DNA of 64,000 nt. It comes from an uncultured Gammaproteobacteria bacterium. Lineage in GTDB: Bacteria; Pseudomonadota; Gammaproteobacteria; Pseudomonadales; Pseudohongiellaceae. Both the position numbers and the translations under genes were made by a program. This document shows positions 61,226 through 64,000 of this stretch, piece by piece; the first letter of the stretch is position 1; each line of letters begins with the position of its first letter. Under the pieces are notes generated by a model that worked only from the letters and a program-made list of their open reading frames with translations, did no database searches and was not told the DNA's origin. Location of the stretch: positions 34,619 to 98,618 of the forward strand of contig CAJXSF010000004.1 in the NCBI GenBank assembly GCA_913061515.1, in the 5' to 3' direction.

Positions 61226-62191
61226 GTGCTGGAGCAAAGTATGTCCATATTTGGAAGGCAATTTGATTTCATGAGCTTGGCGAAACCTTTCGGGATTGCC
61301 TCAATCGTGTTTATTGTTATATCCGTAGGCTCGTTAGTGATTAACTCCCTAGAATTTGGGTTGGATTTCACAGCGGGAACCCTCGTTGAGGTTGGCTACT
61401 CAGAGCCCGTTGCTGTCAGTGAAGTGAGTGAGCAATTGCGTAACGCTGGCTATGCAGATGCACAGGTTGTGGCGTTCGGCTCCGATCAAGATGTGCTTAT
61501 TCGTCTGCCGGTCGATGACACTGTAAGCCAGGAAGAGATGGCAAATAATCTCGTGACTCTCGGGGACGATATTCTGGCCTCATTGAGCCAAGGCACGAAC
61601 GCTGAGTTGAGCATTAACCGTTTGGAATTTGTTGGTCCTCGTGTGGGGGAGGAGCTTGCCGAAAGCGGCGGTATGGGCTTGTTGGTGGCACTTGGCATTG
61701 TAATGATCTATGTTGCAATTCGCTTCCAATCGAAATTCGCACTGGCAGCCGTTGCGGCCTTGTTTCATGACGTGATACTCACATTAGGGATCTTCTCGCT
61801 TTTCGGCCTGCAATTTGACTTGACTGTATTGGCTGCTTTGTTGGCAATCATCGGTTACTCCATCAACGACACCATCGTTGTGTTTGACCGAATCCGTGAA
61901 AACTTCCGGGTGATGCGTAAGGGCACGCCTTACGAGTTGATCAACCTCTCCTTGAACCAAACCTTAAGCCGCACGATCATTACGGCGATGACGACGCAGT
62001 TGGTTGTGTGTGCCATGTTGGTGATGGGCGGGGAATCGATCAAAGGCTTTGCGATCGCATTAACACTGGGTATTGTAATCGGAACCTATTCGTCGGTTTA
62101 CATTGCCTCAAGCTTGCTCTTGTACCTCAAAGTGACAAAAGAAGATTTGATGGTACCTGTCAAAGAAAACGTCGAAGAGTCAATGCCTTAA
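61226..62191 (+). CDS. secF: Protein translocase subunit SecF
   Basis: GLDFTAGTLVEVGY, GYSINDTIVVFDRIREN. Confidence 0.97.
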   Translation: MLEQSMSIFGRQFDFMSLAKPFGIASIVFIVISVGSLVINSLEFGLDFTAGTLVEVGYSEPVAVSEVSEQLRNAGYADAQVVAFGSDQDVLIRLPVDDTVSQEEMANNLVTLGDDILASLSQGTNAELSINRLEFVGPRVGEELAESGGMGLLVALGIVMIYVAIRFQSKFALAAVAALFHDVILTLGIFSLFGLQFDLTVLAALLAIIGYSINDTIVVFDRIRENFRVMRKGTPYELINLSLNQTLSRTIITAMTTQLVVCAMLVMGGESIKGFAIALTLGIVIGTYSSVYIASSLLLYLKVTKEDLMVPVKENVEESMP

Positions 62192-62202
62192 TAAAATGAG
62201 CC

Positions 62203-63837
62203 CTAGGTGCAAGGTAGTAGCGTAAGCGCTTCTTGCACCGCTGGGTCTGTAGCGACAATCGCGCGCTGCTCCTCTAAAACATTAGCCAGTATTTCCATAC
62301 TTGTTAATGGATTCGCTAGAACTACACGCAAAACAACAATCGGTTCACGAGCATATTGCTTTGGGTTGAGCTGGGTACGTGACACGAATGAAAGGCCGCG
62401 TCCACGTTGGGTTTTTTGAATAAGCTTGGTGATGCGATTGAGTTGTTTATTGGTTTGCTGGCGCACCTCGATGTCTGCACTTGCAAGTCCTAGCTTGGCC
62501 TGTTCAGGCAGATATCGATAGGTCAGAATATTCAGCTCTGGCTCTGAGATCAGTTCAAAATCATCCGCCTCACGGATCATCTGCGCAAATGCTTTCGCTT
62601 TCGCAATCCCCTCGTCAATTAATAACTCATAGCCGCCTTTGGCGATAATGTGCAGCCCTGCATGAACAAGTATCGCCATGCCGGGTCTCGAGCCCTCGAC
62701 GCTATGACTGCCAAGGTCTTTGGAGCCCTTGCGAATAATATATTCGGCATGGTGTTCAACACTGGCTAATGTTTCGGGTTTTTTGAATACACAAAGCCCG
62801 GCCCCCATCGGCACATATAATTGCTTGTGGGCGTCGATCGTCACCGAATCTGCGCGTTCGATGCCTTTTAACAAAGGGCGGTGTTGACGGGAGAATAGGG
62901 TTGGGCCGCCCCACGCTGAGTCCACATGAAAATGCACGTTTTGCGCTTGTGCGATATCGGCAATCGCGTCGAGCGGGTCGACGCTGCCGGTCTCGGAAGA
63001 CCCCGCCACTCCGACAATCGCCATAACACGGCTGCCGTCTTTGTGCAGTTGCGCGCATTTTTGCTCTAAGACATCAGGGCGGATACGGTTTCTGCCATCA
63101 GTTTCGATGGCGATGAGATTGCGTCGTCCAATTCCTAAAATATCAGCCGCTTTGGCAAGGGAGTAATGGCCGCGCTCTGAAACTAGGATGGCTAAGGACT
63201 TGTAAGCATAGTGATTCAAGCCTGCAGCGAGCCCTTCTTGCGCAATACCCGCAAAGCCTTCGCTAGGGCGCAGAACAGTGTTGCGAGCCGCCCAGAGCGC
63301 TGTGAGATTGGCGATGGTGCCTCCCGAACAGAAACTGCCTAAGGCGTGGGAAGAATTGTGCATCCACGTCTCATAGTACTGTGAGTCGCGTTGGTAGACT
63401 AAGTGGTGAATCATGCCCAGCACTTGTCGCTCCAGGGGCGTAAAAGCCTTGGAGGTCTCCACCTTCACTAGGTTTTGGTTCAACGCGGTCATGATGCGCG
63501 ATAGCGGCAGCATGAAATACGGTAGAGCCGAGGCCATATGCCCGACAAAGCTCGGCGAAGCGATATGCACTGATTGCGCTACGACCTTGTCGAGTAAAAA
63601 CTCGATTTGGTCTGATACAAAACTGGGCTCCTGCGGAATAAACGGGTTGGAGAAGTCTTTTTCTATTTGTGCAAGGTCGCGCTCAGCAGCAACGATATGC
63701 TCCTGAAGGAAGCCGGTAAGGTTTTGGGAGATCGACTGGTCGATCTTGCCAAGAGTCGAGTCTGGGGCTTCTGGGACGGTAAATATTCGGTAGAGGCTGT
63801 CTAAGCTAGCCTCTGCCAACTTCTTCTGTTCAGTCAT
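62203..63837 (-). CDS. panP: PLP-dependent aspartate 1-decarboxylase PanP-like (glutamate decarboxylase family)
   Basis: Group II decarboxylase motifs: SGGTIANLTALWAARN, HVDSAWGGPTLFS, DSVTIDAHKQLYVPMGAGLCVFK. Confidence 0.85.
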   Translation of the reverse strand: MTEQKKLAEASLDSLYRIFTVPEAPDSTLGKIDQSISQNLTGFLQEHIVAAERDLAQIEKDFSNPFIPQEPSFVSDQIEFLLDKVVAQSVHIASPSFVGHMASALPYFMLPLSRIMTALNQNLVKVETSKAFTPLERQVLGMIHHLVYQRDSQYYETWMHNSSHALGSFCSGGTIANLTALWAARNTVLRPSEGFAGIAQEGLAAGLNHYAYKSLAILVSERGHYSLAKAADILGIGRRNLIAIETDGRNRIRPDVLEQKCAQLHKDGSRVMAIVGVAGSSETGSVDPLDAIADIAQAQNVHFHVDSAWGGPTLFSRQHRPLLKGIERADSVTIDAHKQLYVPMGAGLCVFKKPETLASVEHHAEYIIRKGSKDLGSHSVEGSRPGMAILVHAGLHIIAKGGYELLIDEGIAKAKAFAQMIREADDFELISEPELNILTYRYLPEQAKLGLASADIEVRQQTNKQLNRITKLIQKTQRGRGLSFVSRTQLNPKQYAREPIVVLRVVLANPLTSMEILANVLEEQRAIVATDPAVQEALTLLPCT

Positions 63838-63953
63838 TGTTAGCGCTTATTAGGGCAAGGGGGAGGCAGTATAGTGCAATTGTCCCAGTAGTGAAATCTA
63901 CCCCGAATGTCCACTGTATATTGCTTTGACAATCGCTACGGCTGAATTAGTAT

Positions 63954-64000
63954 CTGTCTCTTATACACATCTGACGCTGCCGACGAGCGATCTAGTGTAG
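63954..64000. other. Residual Illumina Nextera transposase adapter plus index (not genomic)
   Basis: ctgtctcttatacacatctgacgctgccgacga is the exact reverse complement of the Nextera read 1 adapter, followed by an 8-nt index and gtgtag. Confidence 0.97.

Overview
64-kb chromosomal window, apparently from a marine-type gammaproteobacterium (inferred from gene content and protein style). Most of it is conserved housekeeping or envelope content: succinate-semialdehyde dehydrogenase, a pair of TonB-dependent receptors, nhaA, tamA/tamB, acnA, fumC, a TerC/CBS protein, htpX, holD-like/rimI, hisC, a GspE-type ATPase, an arsR-arsH-acr3 operon, prfC, tgt-yajC-secD-secF and panP. The best candidates for a second look are: (1) a small AT-rich insert after htpX, encoding a double-glycine-leader peptide followed by a rhomboid protease with an extra N-terminal membrane/PH-like region, which is a possible undescribed peptide/rhomboid pair; (2) an Anbu (bacterial proteasome-like) cluster with transglutaminase/DUF2126, circularly permuted ATP-grasp, alpha-E and a zinc-ribbon metallopeptidase; (3) an inverted pair of near-identical TonB receptors, one broken by what looks like a 1-bp frameshift; (4) a DnaA-box-like palindrome in a long AT-rich intergenic region. 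The last 47 bases are residual Illumina Nextera adapter, not genome. No rRNA, tRNA, CRISPR array or IS element was recognised. All calls come from reading the sequence and ORF translations; no database search was run.
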